From Hyphomicrobium facile (GTDB lineage Bacteria > Pseudomonadota > Alphaproteobacteria > Rhizobiales > Hyphomicrobiaceae): 64,000 nt of DNA. How positions within the stretch are numbered: position 1 is the stretch's first letter; every line of letters begins with the position of its first letter. The DNA lies in assembly GCF_900116175.1 (NCBI RefSeq), contig NZ_FPCH01000002.1, positions 496,001 through 560,000 on the forward strand. The letters run 5' to 3'. Shown one piece after another: positions 25,344 to 34,219 of this stretch. Made by a program: the position numbers and the translations under genes. Under the pieces are notes generated by a model. That model was not told where the DNA came from and ran no database searches. It saw only the letters and a program-made list of their open reading frames with translations.

Positions 25344-26468
25344 TTACTCAGCAGCGAGACGAACAGCGCGACTGGTTTCTACACTGTCGAAACCTAACGA
25401 TGCGGCCACTGCCGCATGCATTATGCGTCCATCCTTGACGTTCAACCCAGCTGCTAGATGGGGATCTCTATCAAACGCTGCAAGGCCTCTTTCCGCAAGC
25501 TTCAGGACGAATGGCAGTGTTGCATTATTGAGGGCCTGCGCCGACGTGACGGGCACGGCGCCCGGCATGTTGGCGACGCAGTAATGAATGATGCCGTCGA
25601 CTTCGAATGTCGGGCGGGCGTGGGTGGTCGGCTTCGATGTCTCGAAACATCCGCCCTGATCGATGGACACGTCGACGAGGACGGCGCCCCTTTTCATGTC
25701 CTTCAGCATCGCGCGATTGACGAGCTTCGGCGCGCTCGCGCCTGCGATCAACACCGCGCCGATCACGACATCGGCTGCGAGCACTTCGTGCTCGATCGTC
25801 TCCATCGTCGAGGCCAGCGTCGTGGCGCGCCCTTTGAAGACTTCGTCCAGCTGACGGAGACGCGGGAGCGACCGATCTATGATGGAAACCTCGGCTCCGA
25901 GACCGACGGCCATGCGGGCCGCGTGCGTGCCGACGACCCCGCCGCCGAGCACGACGACCTTCGCGGGCTTCACGCCCGGAACGCCGCCCAGCAGAACGCC
26001 ACGCCCGCCTGTCGGGCGGCGCAGAGCAATCGCAGCTGCTTCAATCGAAAGACGGCCGGCGACTTCGCTCATTGGGGCGAGGAGCGGCAGGCCGCCCGCG
26101 GGATCCGTGACCGTCTCGTAGGCGATCGCCGAGACGCCCGATTCCATCAGGCCAATTGCCTGGGGGGCGTCGGGAGCAAGGTGCAAATAGGTAAACAGGA
26201 TTTGATCAGACTTCAGGCTCTTCCACTCGGCCTGCTGGGGCTCCTTAACCTTCACGATCAACTGAGCTTCGGAGAACACTTCGTCCGCCGTCTTGACGAT
26301 GCGAGCGCCGGCCTTTTCGTAAACGGCGTCGTCGGCGAAAATGCCGACTCCGGCGCCGGACTGGACGATGACCTCATGACCGCGGGCAGCCAGCTCGCGA
26401 ACGGAGCCTGGCACCAGACCCACGCGAAATTCGTCAGTCTTGATTTCCGTAGGAACACCGATCCGCAT
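25344..26468 (-). CDS. ald: Alanine dehydrogenase
   Basis: 374 residues from the ATG at 26468 (GGGGATCGAAG upstream); length matches Ald (about 371). N-terminal RIGVPTEIKTDEFRVGLVPG, substrate/catalytic block LIVKVKEPQQAEW and ILFTYLHLAPD (Lys and His), NAD-binding KVVVLGGGVVGTHAARMAVG, and DVSIDQGGCFETSKPTTH. It deaminates L-alanine to pyruvate with NAD. The two pyruvate-dependent transaminases upstream in the region produce alanine, so ald would recycle pyruvate and release ammonium (inference). Divergent from an Lrp-type regulator, as is typical of ald/aldR pairs. Confidence 0.96.
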   Translation of the reverse strand: MRIGVPTEIKTDEFRVGLVPGSVRELAARGHEVIVQSGAGVGIFADDAVYEKAGARIVKTADEVFSEAQLIVKVKEPQQAEWKSLKSDQILFTYLHLAPDAPQAIGLMESGVSAIAYETVTDPAGGLPLLAPMSEVAGRLSIEAAAIALRRPTGGRGVLLGGVPGVKPAKVVVLGGGVVGTHAARMAVGLGAEVSIIDRSLPRLRQLDEVFKGRATTLASTMETIEHEVLAADVVIGAVLIAGASAPKLVNRAMLKDMKRGAVLVDVSIDQGGCFETSKPTTHARPTFEVDGIIHYCVANMPGAVPVTSAQALNNATLPFVLKLAERGLAAFDRDPHLAAGLNVKDGRIMHAAVAASLGFDSVETSRAVRLAAE

Positions 26469-26620
26469 CTTCGATCCCCTCGGTTGGCGCCTCAATAGGC
26501 CGCCGTGCTCTTCTACGGTGTAGGTTGGCACAAAAGCTGCGCCGTTACCCAGCAATTCCGCTTGCCCTGGGCTGATATTTCGCAGCAAATCATCGTCACT
26601 TGGCTGAAGGACGCTGGAAA

Positions 26621-27100
26621 ATGGCGGAAATTGCGATGGATGCGCTGGATAAGGCGATTCTGACCGCGCTCCTCGCCGATGGCCGCCAGAGCCAAGTCGA
26701 ACTGGCGGAGCGGGTGCCCCTCTCGCCCACGGCTATCGGCCGGCGGATCCGCGCACTCGAACAGTCAGGCGTGATCTCGGGTTATGAGGCCAAAGTCAAT
26801 CGCAAGGCCCTCGGCTTTACGATGATGGTCGTCGTGCAGATCAGCCTCGAGAGCCAGAACCAGGATCTGCTCGTGGCGTTCGAACAGGCGGCTGCAGCGG
26901 CGCCGTCGATCGTGTCCTGTTACATGATGTCGGGGCAGGACGATTATCTGATCACGGTGCTGGCGCGAGATCTTGCCGATTTCGAGCGGATCCATAAGGA
27001 GCAGCTGTCGCGGCTCCCCGGTGTTTCCCGACTGCATTCGAGCTTCGTGCTGCGCGAGGTCACAAGCCGATCCCTGCCGGGATCGGCCTTGCTACGTTAG
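26621..27100 (+). CDS. Lrp/AsnC-family regulator, probable activator of ald
   Basis: 159 residues from the ATG at 26621; a TTG at 26600 or the ATG at 26636 are alternatives. N-terminal AsnC-type helix-turn-helix (MDALDKAILTALLADGRQSQ, VELAERVPLSPTAIGRRIRA), then the RAM ligand domain (VVVQISLESQNQDL, SCYMMSGQDDYLITVLARDL). Divergent from ald with 152 bases between, so regulation of ald in response to alanine is likely by family precedent. AT-rich matter near 26576-26591 (GATATTTCGCAGCAAATCAT) could be part of a binding site. Its 3' end overlaps the convergent L,D-transpeptidase gene by four bases. Confidence 0.93.
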   Translation: MAEIAMDALDKAILTALLADGRQSQVELAERVPLSPTAIGRRIRALEQSGVISGYEAKVNRKALGFTMMVVVQISLESQNQDLLVAFEQAAAAAPSIVSCYMMSGQDDYLITVLARDLADFERIHKEQLSRLPGVSRLHSSFVLREVTSRSLPGSALLR

Positions 27101-28458
27101 GGTGCGAGAGCCGCCGCGGCCGATGCAGGCGGGGCATCATCGGCGTCGCGCTGATAGGACATCTGCATCGCAGAGCCGTCGCGGCCATAGATGTCCGGGC
27201 GGAATTCAATCGCGCCGGTGGACGGCTCGGCCCACGCCGTGATGTAGGTGAAGTAAACCGGAATGGGACGCGTCAGCTTCAGTTCCATGGGCTGGCCCGA
27301 ATCGAGCTGCTGACGGACGCGGCCCGGCTGATCCCAACCCGCCTCGTAATGGGCGATCCAATCGCCCAGATCGAATACGTTCTGCACGCGAACGCATCCG
27401 GCGCTGAAGGCGCGGCTGCGCTGGTCGAACAGATTCTTCATCGGCGTGTCGTGCATGTAGACGCCGTATTGATTGGACATGTCCAAACGCAGCAGACCGA
27501 GCGCGTTCTTTTCTCCCGGATCCTGCTTGAACTTGTAGTTGGCGGTCTGGGGCGACGACCAATCAATGGTCTTGCGATCGAGTTCGGGGCCGTTGTAGCC
27601 GTTGTAAACGCGGATGCCTTCTTCCTCGAGGTAGCCGGGTTCCTTCCTGAGGCGCGGGATGAGGTCGAGCGTTGCGACACTGTCGGGCACGCGCCAGAAT
27701 GGGAAGAAGTTGAGCGCCTTGATCGTCGCGCGGACATCGGGCGTTTCGCGGCCCTGCCGTCCAACGATCACGCGATGGCGAAGCTGCACTTCGAACTTGT
27801 CGACGGCTTCGAGCTGGAATGCCGGAACGTTGACCAGCACGTACCGCTCTTCGACGCCTTGCATCAGGCCGCGAAGCCGTTCGTAGTTCAGTTTGAGCTG
27901 CGCCAAGCGCTGTTCGGCCGTGATGTTCAGTACGGGATAGACCGATTGCTCGATTCGCCCCGTCTCGCGGATGCCGTTGCGCTTCTGGAAGCGCTTCACG
28001 CCTTCCGTCAGTTCAGAGTCGAACGTTTGAACATCGTAGTAGGAGCCCTTTGCGGGCATGTCGCCGCTGATCCTCAGACGCTTCCGCAGAATCGGAACGC
28101 GCGGATCATCATCGCCTTCACGCAGCATGCGTCCTTGCGGAACGACCGGCCAGCCGCCGCTATCGACGATCTTCTGGTAACGCTCGATCGCCGCGGCGAC
28201 GGCATTGAGCATCACGTCGCTGCGCCACGGGGTTGCGTCCGGCCTCAGGTCATCGAGCGCAACCGGTGTCGGCGGCGGCGGGGTATCGCTCGCGCCACGA
28301 CCGAAGCTCGGTCCCTGGATCTGATCCCAAAGGCTGATCTGCGCGTGACCCTCGGTCGCGAACTGCGGGAGAAGCTGAATGACCGAAACAACCAGCATCA
28401 GCGCGGCAGCCTTCAGAACCGAAGTTCCAAACCGCGTTGTCAAAACCAAATCCCTCAT
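27097..28458 (-). CDS. L,D-transpeptidase, YcbB/LdtD type
   Basis: 453 residues. Signal/anchor segment at about 12-40 (VLKAAALMLVVSVIQLLPQF), peptidoglycan-binding region at about 115-185 (VPILRKRLRISGD, GVKRFQKRNGI), and a YkuD catalytic domain at about 205-410 with HDTPMKNLFDQRSRAFSAGC; the nucleophile is Cys355 in SAGCVRVQN. It forms 3-3 cross-links between diaminopimelate residues in the periplasm, a major linkage in Hyphomicrobiales. A second enzyme of the same architecture is encoded at 37557-38912. Monocistronic; convergent with the Lrp gene. Confidence 0.93.
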   Translation of the reverse strand: MRDLVLTTRFGTSVLKAAALMLVVSVIQLLPQFATEGHAQISLWDQIQGPSFGRGASDTPPPPTPVALDDLRPDATPWRSDVMLNAVAAAIERYQKIVDSGGWPVVPQGRMLREGDDDPRVPILRKRLRISGDMPAKGSYYDVQTFDSELTEGVKRFQKRNGIRETGRIEQSVYPVLNITAEQRLAQLKLNYERLRGLMQGVEERYVLVNVPAFQLEAVDKFEVQLRHRVIVGRQGRETPDVRATIKALNFFPFWRVPDSVATLDLIPRLRKEPGYLEEEGIRVYNGYNGPELDRKTIDWSSPQTANYKFKQDPGEKNALGLLRLDMSNQYGVYMHDTPMKNLFDQRSRAFSAGCVRVQNVFDLGDWIAHYEAGWDQPGRVRQQLDSGQPMELKLTRPIPVYFTYITAWAEPSTGAIEFRPDIYGRDGSAMQMSYQRDADDAPPASAAAALAP

Positions 28459-28696
28459 CCCGCTTGCCCGGCTTTCCGCTAAATGATGCGTACCAGTTAT
28501 AAAACTTCTTCCGGCTACGCTTTTGAATTTCGACGCCGCTCATCTATGTGGCAGCACACGTGCCTTTTCAGCCACTTAAGTACCAGCACCCATATGGCCA
28601 AACAGTGACGATCTACCAACCCAATCCCGTCGCAGCCAGAGGCCGAAATGCAGATCTGTGTTGCAGGCGAGCCCCGCTTCGCCGCCTGTTTACGGC

Positions 28697-29746
28697 CTAG
28701 CGGGAGAAATGGTCGTAGCCCAACTGCTGCCCGTCGATCAGCGTTCCGTGTTGGTCGCGAATTTCGAATTTCCGCCCGGCCTCGAGCACACCCAGACGGC
28801 TGATCGCGATGCCTGCTCGTTCGGCACCGATTTTGAAATCCGCGATTGCGGCGGGAGGGACGGCAACAAGCAGCTCATAGTCGTCCCCTCCGGTTAGGAC
28901 CGTTTTCGCGACGGCGGCGTCATGGGCCAGTGCGGCACCGACGGCCGGAGACATGGGGACGGAGCCGAGGCCGAGAGAAATTCCCGATGGTCCGGCGAGC
29001 CGGGCGAGGTCCTTCATCAGACCATCAGAAATATCGAGCGCGGCGGACGCATGATTTCGCAATGTTTCAGCGAGCGCCAGCCGGGGCTTCGGACGGAGAT
29101 AGCGGCCGAGAACGAAGGCGCGCTCGTCGTCGCTCAAAACCCCTTCGAAAGCCGAGGCGTCTCTGCGGACGGCAAGTCCGAGCGCCGCATCGCCAATGGT
29201 TCCCGTGACGAAGACGTGGTCGCCGGCTGCCGCTCCCAGGCGGGGCACGAATTTACCGGCCGGCACGGCACCGAAGATCGTTATGCCGATCGAAAGCGGA
29301 CCGGGCGTGCGGTCCGTATCGCCGCCAATGAGACGGCAGCCGAAGCTTTCCTGTGCGCTTCTGAGGCCATCGGAGAATCTCGTCATCCAGGCACGGGTGG
29401 GCGCATCCGGCAGGGCGAGCGTCAATATGTAGGCGAGCGGTCTTGCGCCCTTTGCAGCCATGTCCGAGGCGTTGACCGCGAGCGCTTTCCAGGCGACGTC
29501 CTCGGGCGCGTCGTCGATGAAGAAATGTACGCCCGCGATGATGGGATCGCTGCTGACGACGAGATCGGTTCCGGGCTCGGGAGAGATCAGTGCGGCGTCG
29601 TCGCGAAGTCCGAATGCGCCCGCGCTACCTGCCGCGAGCGGCGCCAAATAGGTCTGCACGAGATCGGTTTCGCTTTCGACGCGATCTGCTGGCCGATCTT
29701 CTGGCCGATCCTCTGATCCTGGCGCGTTGGCGTGCGTTGGCGGCAT
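28697..29746 (-). CDS. thiL: Thiamine-monophosphate kinase
   Basis: 349 residues from the ATG at 29746; a TTG three codons upstream (29755) is an alternative start, and GGAGAG lies between the two. ThiL motifs: FGLRDDAALI, SSDPIIAGVHF, KALAVNASDMAAKGARPLAY, GGDTDRTPGPLSIGITIFGA, ALDISDGLMKDLARLA, LTGGDDYELL. It phosphorylates thiamine monophosphate to the diphosphate with ATP in the cytosol. Last gene of the nrdR-rib-nusB-thiL run, 33 bases after nusB, an order widespread in bacteria. The N-terminal 20 residues are polar and poorly conserved (EDRPEDRPAD). Confidence 0.93.
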   Translation of the reverse strand: MPPTHANAPGSEDRPEDRPADRVESETDLVQTYLAPLAAGSAGAFGLRDDAALISPEPGTDLVVSSDPIIAGVHFFIDDAPEDVAWKALAVNASDMAAKGARPLAYILTLALPDAPTRAWMTRFSDGLRSAQESFGCRLIGGDTDRTPGPLSIGITIFGAVPAGKFVPRLGAAAGDHVFVTGTIGDAALGLAVRRDASAFEGVLSDDERAFVLGRYLRPKPRLALAETLRNHASAALDISDGLMKDLARLAGPSGISLGLGSVPMSPAVGAALAHDAAVAKTVLTGGDDYELLVAVPPAAIADFKIGAERAGIAISRLGVLEAGRKFEIRDQHGTLIDGQQLGYDHFSR

Positions 29747-29779
29747 ACTCTCCAAGCCCAGCGCTCGCGCGCTACGTCC

Positions 29780-30277
29780 TCAGGATGGCGTTACTCGCCT
29801 GACGAATTCGTGTCCCCGAACCTTTCGCGCGATCTTGTCGAGCACGCCGTTCACCACGCGGGGTTCTTCGTCGTCGAAGAAGACGTGCGCGACATTGACG
29901 TACTCGTTGATGGCGACGCGGGCCGGAACGTCCGCCCGATCAACGAGTTCGGCGACGCCTGCCCGGAGAATGGCCCGCAAGATGGAATCGACGCGTATCA
30001 GGCTCCAGCCGATCGCGAGCTGCTCGTCGATCATCGGATCGATTTCGCGCTGCCGGCGCAGAACCGCACGCAGGATGTCGGCGAAGAAAACGCGATCAGC
30101 CGTCGCCAGAACTTCATCGCGATTATCGCCTTCAAAGCGCTGTTCGATGAACTCGGCTATGACATCGTTGACGTCCGTTCCCGCCATGTCCATCTGATAG
30201 AGCGCCTGCACGCCCGCAATCCGAGCTGCGGTACGAGGCGTTATTTCCTCCAGCCTGGATTTGCCTTTGGCGGTCAT
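29780..30277 (-). CDS. nusB: Transcription antitermination factor NusB
   Basis: 165 residues from the ATG at 30277, which overlaps the ribH stop (ATGA). All-helical NusB signatures: RTAARIAGVQALYQMDMAGT, VFFADILRAVLRRQREIDPM, IRVDSILRAILRAGVAELV, VARVAINEYVNVAHVFFDDE and VNGVLDKIARKVR. It binds boxA RNA with NusE for rRNA antitermination. An in-frame extension to 30325 lies inside ribH and is rejected. Confidence 0.95.
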   Translation of the reverse strand: MTAKGKSRLEEITPRTAARIAGVQALYQMDMAGTDVNDVIAEFIEQRFEGDNRDEVLATADRVFFADILRAVLRRQREIDPMIDEQLAIGWSLIRVDSILRAILRAGVAELVDRADVPARVAINEYVNVAHVFFDDEEPRVVNGVLDKIARKVRGHEFVRRVTPS

Positions 30278-30777
30278 GCCGTCGTTTCCCAGAAAGCGCG
30301 CTTCGCCTCGATAAGCCGCAAGCATGCGCGCGCGGCATCGCCGCCTTTACCTGTAATTCCGCCTTCGGCGCGTGCCACTGCCTGCTCGCGCGTATCGACT
30401 GTGAGAATGGCATTGCCGACGGGAATGTTCTGGCGCATGGCCACATCCATCATCCAGTGGTTCGCGTTATTGCACACGATGTCATAGTGCGCTGTCTCTC
30501 CGCGAATGACACAGCCGAGAGCGACGGCACCGTCGAACGCGGTCCGTCCGGCTGAGCGCGCGTCCGCCGCGGCGGCCAAAACCTGGGGAATTTCGAGCGC
30601 ACCCGGGACGGCAATCCGCTCGTATGTGGCGCCGCGCTTTTTGCACTCGGCGATCGCCCCTTCGATGAGCATATCGGCGATGTCGTCGTAGTAGCGCGCC
30701 TCGATGAAAAGGATATGCGCGCGAATCGGAGCCGCGCTCTTTTCGTCCCGCGGTGCTCCTGGGGTTTTCTGAATCAT
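30274..30777 (-). CDS. ribH: 6,7-dimethyl-8-ribityllumazine synthase
   Basis: 167 residues from the ATG at 30777, 8 bases after the ribB stop. Lumazine synthase blocks: ILFIEARYYDDIADMLIEGA, VPGALEIPQVLAAA, FDGAVALGCVIRGETAHYDI, VCNNANHWMMDVAMRQNIPV GNAILTVDTREQAVARA and KGGDAARACLRLIE. It condenses dihydroxybutanone phosphate with the ribitylaminopyrimidine and forms icosahedral or pentameric shells. The usual Phe in the substrate loop (F-N-x-x-I) is replaced by EARYYDDIA, close to the norm. In an operon with ribD, ribE and ribB. Confidence 0.95.
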   Translation of the reverse strand: MIQKTPGAPRDEKSAAPIRAHILFIEARYYDDIADMLIEGAIAECKKRGATYERIAVPGALEIPQVLAAAADARSAGRTAFDGAVALGCVIRGETAHYDIVCNNANHWMMDVAMRQNIPVGNAILTVDTREQAVARAEGGITGKGGDAARACLRLIEAKRAFWETTA

Positions 30778-30785
30778 GTGTCGTG

Positions 30786-31940
30786 CTACTCGATTTTTCT
30801 TGTGCCGGTCACACGCAGCCCGAACGCTTCGAGGCCGACGTAGACATGCTGCGGTTGTGTCGTGAGAAGCACCATGTCCTTGACGCCAAGGTCCGCAAGG
30901 ATCTGCGAACCGACGCCGATTTCGACTTGGCGCCGTTCCTTGCTCAAGTCTGCGAGCGCGCCCGGTGTGTTTCTCCGCGTCACCCAATCAGACACGGATT
31001 TGGGACGCAAGTCTCGAATGAGAACTAAGACGCCGCGGCCCTCGGCTTCGATGGCGCGCATCGATTGTTCGATGACCGTGCCGCTCTCGGTGTGGCCGTC
31101 AATGCCGAGCACGTCGTGCAGCACGTTCAAGGCATGGACGCGCACCAGGACGGGACCGCCCTTGGAGACGTTGCCTTTGACGAGCGCCAAGTGCTCTCCG
31201 GTCTCGACCGTCGTCTCGTAGACGTGCAGATCGAAGCTGCCGGCCGTCGTCGTCTCGACGGGTGTCTGAGCGATGCGCTTGACGATGCGATCGTTCTTGA
31301 ACCGGTAGGCGATCAGATCCTCGATGGCGCCGATCTTGAGGTCATGGTGCTTGGCGAAGCGGGCGAGGTCTGCCATGCGCGCCATCGTGCCGTCTTCGTT
31401 CATCACTTCGCAGATGACGGCGGCAGGCGAAAGACCGGCGAGCTTCGCAAGATCGATCGACGCTTCGGTGTGGCCTGCGCGGACGAGGACGCCGCCGTCG
31501 CGCGCGATCAGCGGAAAGACGTGACCGGGAGAGACGATGTCGGCTGCGCCTTTCGTCGGATCGATGGCCGTCGAGATCGTGCGAGCCCTGTCGAAAGCGG
31601 ATATGCCGGTCGAGATGCCTTCGCGTGCTTCGATCGACTGCGTGAAGGCGGTGCGGTTGCGCGAGCCGTTCGAGCGCACCATGAAATCGAGATTGAGTTC
31701 GTGGGCGCGCGCCGGCGTCAGCGCGAGACAGATCAACCCACGGCCATGCTTGGCCATGAAGTTAATGGCGTCGGGTGTCGCCATCTGCGCCGGGATGATG
31801 AGGTCGCCTTCGTTTTCGCGATCTTCGGCATCAACGAGAATGACCATCCGGCCATTCTGCATTTCCTCGACGATCTCTTCGATCGGCGAGAGCGCGCTGT
31901 TGCTACCCGCGGATTGCAAATTTGTCGTGCCCGACATCAT
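30786..31940 (-). CDS. ribB: 3,4-dihydroxy-2-butanone-4-phosphate synthase with degenerate GTP cyclohydrolase II domain
   Basis: 384 residues; the ATG overlaps the ribE stop. Residues about 18-220 form an intact RibB domain (LVDAEDRENEGDLIIPAQMA, MAKHGRGLICLALT, SPGHVFPLIARDGGVLVRAG HTEASIDLAKLAGL). The C-terminal 160 residues align with GTP cyclohydrolase II but lack the three zinc cysteines: the canonical RVHSECLTGD...RCDC region reads RVHALNVLHDVLGIDGH. It is therefore of the RibB-plus-inactive-RibA kind (RibBX). Dihydroxybutanone phosphate synthesis is expected; GTP cyclohydrolase II activity must come from another gene, not in this window. Confidence 0.93.
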   Translation of the reverse strand: MMSGTTNLQSAGSNSALSPIEEIVEEMQNGRMVILVDAEDRENEGDLIIPAQMATPDAINFMAKHGRGLICLALTPARAHELNLDFMVRSNGSRNRTAFTQSIEAREGISTGISAFDRARTISTAIDPTKGAADIVSPGHVFPLIARDGGVLVRAGHTEASIDLAKLAGLSPAAVICEVMNEDGTMARMADLARFAKHHDLKIGAIEDLIAYRFKNDRIVKRIAQTPVETTTAGSFDLHVYETTVETGEHLALVKGNVSKGGPVLVRVHALNVLHDVLGIDGHTESGTVIEQSMRAIEAEGRGVLVLIRDLRPKSVSDWVTRRNTPGALADLSKERRQVEIGVGSQILADLGVKDMVLLTTQPQHVYVGLEAFGLRVTGTRKIE

Positions 31941-32530
31941 GGGCGAAACTCCATCAGGCGCGCAACGTAGCGCGCGAATACATCGACTTCGAGATTGACG
32001 AGATCGCCGGGGGTTTTCGCGCCCCAGGTCGTCACCGTCAAGCTGTGCGGAATGAGATTGACGCCGAAACGGGCTTCCGCAACCTCGTTGACCGTCAGCG
32101 AGGTCCCATCCAACGCGACAGACCCCTTGGCAGCTATATAGCGGGAAAGATGCTCGGGCGCTTCCAAAAGAAAGCGTTTGCTGTCGCCGTCGCGGGTGAT
32201 TGCGATGATTTTGGCGACGCCGTCGACGTGGCCGGACACGATGTGACCGCCGAGTTCGTCGCCAGCCCGCAAGGATCGTTCCAAATTGACGCGCTTGCCG
32301 GGTTGCCAGCTGCCGAGCGTCGACTTGGCCATCGTCTCGTTGGAAACGTCGACCGAAAATTCGGCTCCATCAGCACGCGGCGTTATGGCCGTCGCCGTGA
32401 GGCATACGCCGTCGCAGCAGATTGAAAGCCCTGTCTCTTCAGGCTTGAGCGCGTAAGCCGTTTTCAAGGTAAAGCCGCCGGGCGATTTCGCGATCACCTC
32501 GCCGACATCCGTAATCAATCCGGTAAACAT
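31937..32530 (-). CDS. ribE: Riboflavin synthase alpha chain
   Basis: 197 residues, made of two similar lumazine-binding barrels: MFTGLITDVGEV at the start, then GLSICCDGVCLTAT, FSVDVSNETMAKSTLG, VNLERSLRAGDELGGHIVSG HVDG, and in the second half GSVALDGTSLTVNEV and FGVNLIPHSLTVTT. It dismutates two lumazines to riboflavin. It lies 24 bases after ribD and overlaps ribB by four bases. Confidence 0.96.
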   Translation of the reverse strand: MFTGLITDVGEVIAKSPGGFTLKTAYALKPEETGLSICCDGVCLTATAITPRADGAEFSVDVSNETMAKSTLGSWQPGKRVNLERSLRAGDELGGHIVSGHVDGVAKIIAITRDGDSKRFLLEAPEHLSRYIAAKGSVALDGTSLTVNEVAEARFGVNLIPHSLTVTTWGAKTPGDLVNLEVDVFARYVARLMEFRP

Positions 32531-32554
32531 CTGATCAGCGTCCTTCCATGTCCG

Positions 32555-33682
32555 CTAGGCCTTGTCCGCCTTGTCCGCTAAGCGGCGAAGCCGCCACATC
32601 GTATCGGTGCCGATTGTCCGCCGTTCGACGGCCGTCATTCCGAGCGGGCCGAGCCAGCGCGAGAGTGTATTTTGTGCATCGAGATCGGTCGGGTTGCCGG
32701 CCATGTAAAGAACGATCTCGTCGACGAGAGAGGCTGCCGCGAAGGAGCGCCATATCGCCGGGCCGCCTTCGACGAGCAACCGGGTTATTCCGCGCGCAAC
32801 GAGTGCTTCCATGATCGAGGGCAGCCACAGCGTATTTCCGACGACGCCGACGTCGACGATATCCGTGCCTCCGGCCGCGATCGCACTTTTCCTTCCGGAG
32901 TCGGCGTCTCCAGCCGTCATCAACCAAACCGGAACTTTGGCCGCGCTCTGAAACAGCTTCGCGCGCGGCGAAAGATCGAGCGAGCGCGAAAGAACGATGC
33001 GAACGGGCGAGCGGCCTATCAGGCCCGGCAGTCTGCACGTCAGTTCCGGATCATCGTCTCTGACCGTCGCGCTGCCGACGAGGATCGCGTCGAATTCACT
33101 GCGCAACAGCATGCCGTGAGCGCGCGCTCTTTCACCGGTGACCCAGACAGGTGCGGTGCCCGAGCCACGCGCGATGTCGCCCTTCTCGTCGACGGCGAGC
33201 TTCAGGGTGACGAGCGGACGGCGCTCGGTGATGCGAACGACGTGGCCTCGCGTCAGCCATCGCGCCCGGCTAGCGCCGACGCCCCGAACGACCTCAATTC
33301 CCGCTTGTCTCAGCCTATCGAGACCGCGGCCGGCGACGCGGGGATCAGGATCTTCGATCGCGACGACTGCACGTTTCAGTCCTGCCGTTACGATCGCATC
33401 GGCGCATGGGCCCGTCTGGCCGTAATGGGAGCACGGCTCAAGCGTGACGTAAATCGTGGCGCCGCGCGCTCTTTCTCCCGCCGTTGCAATCGCGGTCGTT
33501 TCGGCATGCGGACGGCCTTTGTCTGCCGTCCTCGCGCGCGAGATCAGCTCGCCTGTCGCCTCATCGGCAATGACGGCGCCGACGGATGGGTTCGGTGCCG
33601 TTGCGCCAAGTCCGCGCTCGGCCATACGGAGCGCGATCTCCATCATCTCGTCGTCGAACGCACGACTTGGGAAACTCGACAT
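32555..33682 (-). CDS. ribD: Bifunctional pyrimidine deaminase/reductase RibD
   Basis: 375 residues. N-terminal deaminase domain (1-145) with zinc site GRPHAETTAI and LEPCSHYGQTGPCADAI; C-terminal reductase domain (150-365) with LKLAVDEKGDIARGSG, VTGERARAHGMLLRSEFDAI LVGSATVRDDDPELTCR and LLVEGGPAIWRSFAAASLVD. It carries out the second and third steps of riboflavin synthesis from GTP. Nine bases after nrdR. Both halves look complete. Confidence 0.96.
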   Translation of the reverse strand: MSSFPSRAFDDEMMEIALRMAERGLGATAPNPSVGAVIADEATGELISRARTADKGRPHAETTAIATAGERARGATIYVTLEPCSHYGQTGPCADAIVTAGLKRAVVAIEDPDPRVAGRGLDRLRQAGIEVVRGVGASRARWLTRGHVVRITERRPLVTLKLAVDEKGDIARGSGTAPVWVTGERARAHGMLLRSEFDAILVGSATVRDDDPELTCRLPGLIGRSPVRIVLSRSLDLSPRAKLFQSAAKVPVWLMTAGDADSGRKSAIAAGGTDIVDVGVVGNTLWLPSIMEALVARGITRLLVEGGPAIWRSFAAASLVDEIVLYMAGNPTDLDAQNTLSRWLGPLGMTAVERRTIGTDTMWRLRRLADKADKA

Positions 33683-33691
33683 AGGCTCCGC

Positions 33692-34219
33692 TCAGTGCTT
33701 CTTCTGGCTCACGATCTTGTCGAGAGCGGGAGTACCGAACCGCTCGTTGAGATCGAGCGGCTCGAGGGTATCGCTCGCGAGCTCGCGGAGGACGGCATGG
33801 AAGTCCGCGGTATCGCGAAAATCGCGATACACGGACGCGAAGCGCACATACGCTACGGGATCGAGCTCGCGCAAGGCCGCCATGACGAGCTCGCCGATTT
33901 CGGCAGACGTTATTTCCGTTTCGCCAGAGCTTTCGAGCTGGCGTACGAGGCCCGAGACGAGACGATCGATCCTCTCGGGCTCGATCGGACGCTTGCGCAT
34001 CGCGACCGAGATCGATTTCGAAAGCTTGTCGCGATCAAACAGGACCTTGCGGCCCGAGCGCTTGACGACGGTCAACTCGCGAAGCTGGACGCGTTCGAAC
34101 GTGGTGAAACGACCGCCGCAGTCGGCGCAGATGCGCCGGCGCCTGATCGCGGCGTTTTCATCCGACGGCCGGCTGTCTTTGACCTGGCTATCCTCGCTTC
34201 CGCAAAATGGACAGCGCAT
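33692..34219 (-). CDS. nrdR: Transcriptional repressor NrdR
   Basis: 175 residues. N-terminal zinc ribbon with Cys3, Cys6, Cys31 and Cys34 ([10 protein letters not shown]...[11 protein letters not shown]), followed by the ATP-cone domain ([56 protein letters not shown]). It senses ATP/dATP and represses ribonucleotide reductase genes by binding pairs of NrdR boxes. Candidate boxes lie upstream of nrdJ in this window (45019-45063). First gene of the rib-nusB-thiL run, separated from glyA by a terminator. Confidence 0.96.
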   Translation of the reverse strand: MRCPFCGSEDSQVKDSRPSDENAAIRRRRICADCGGRFTTFERVQLRELTVVKRSGRKVLFDRDKLSKSISVAMRKRPIEPERIDRLVSGLVRQLESSGETEITSAEIGELVMAALRELDPVAYVRFASVYRDFRDTADFHAVLRELASDTLEPLDLNERFGTPALDKIVSQKKH

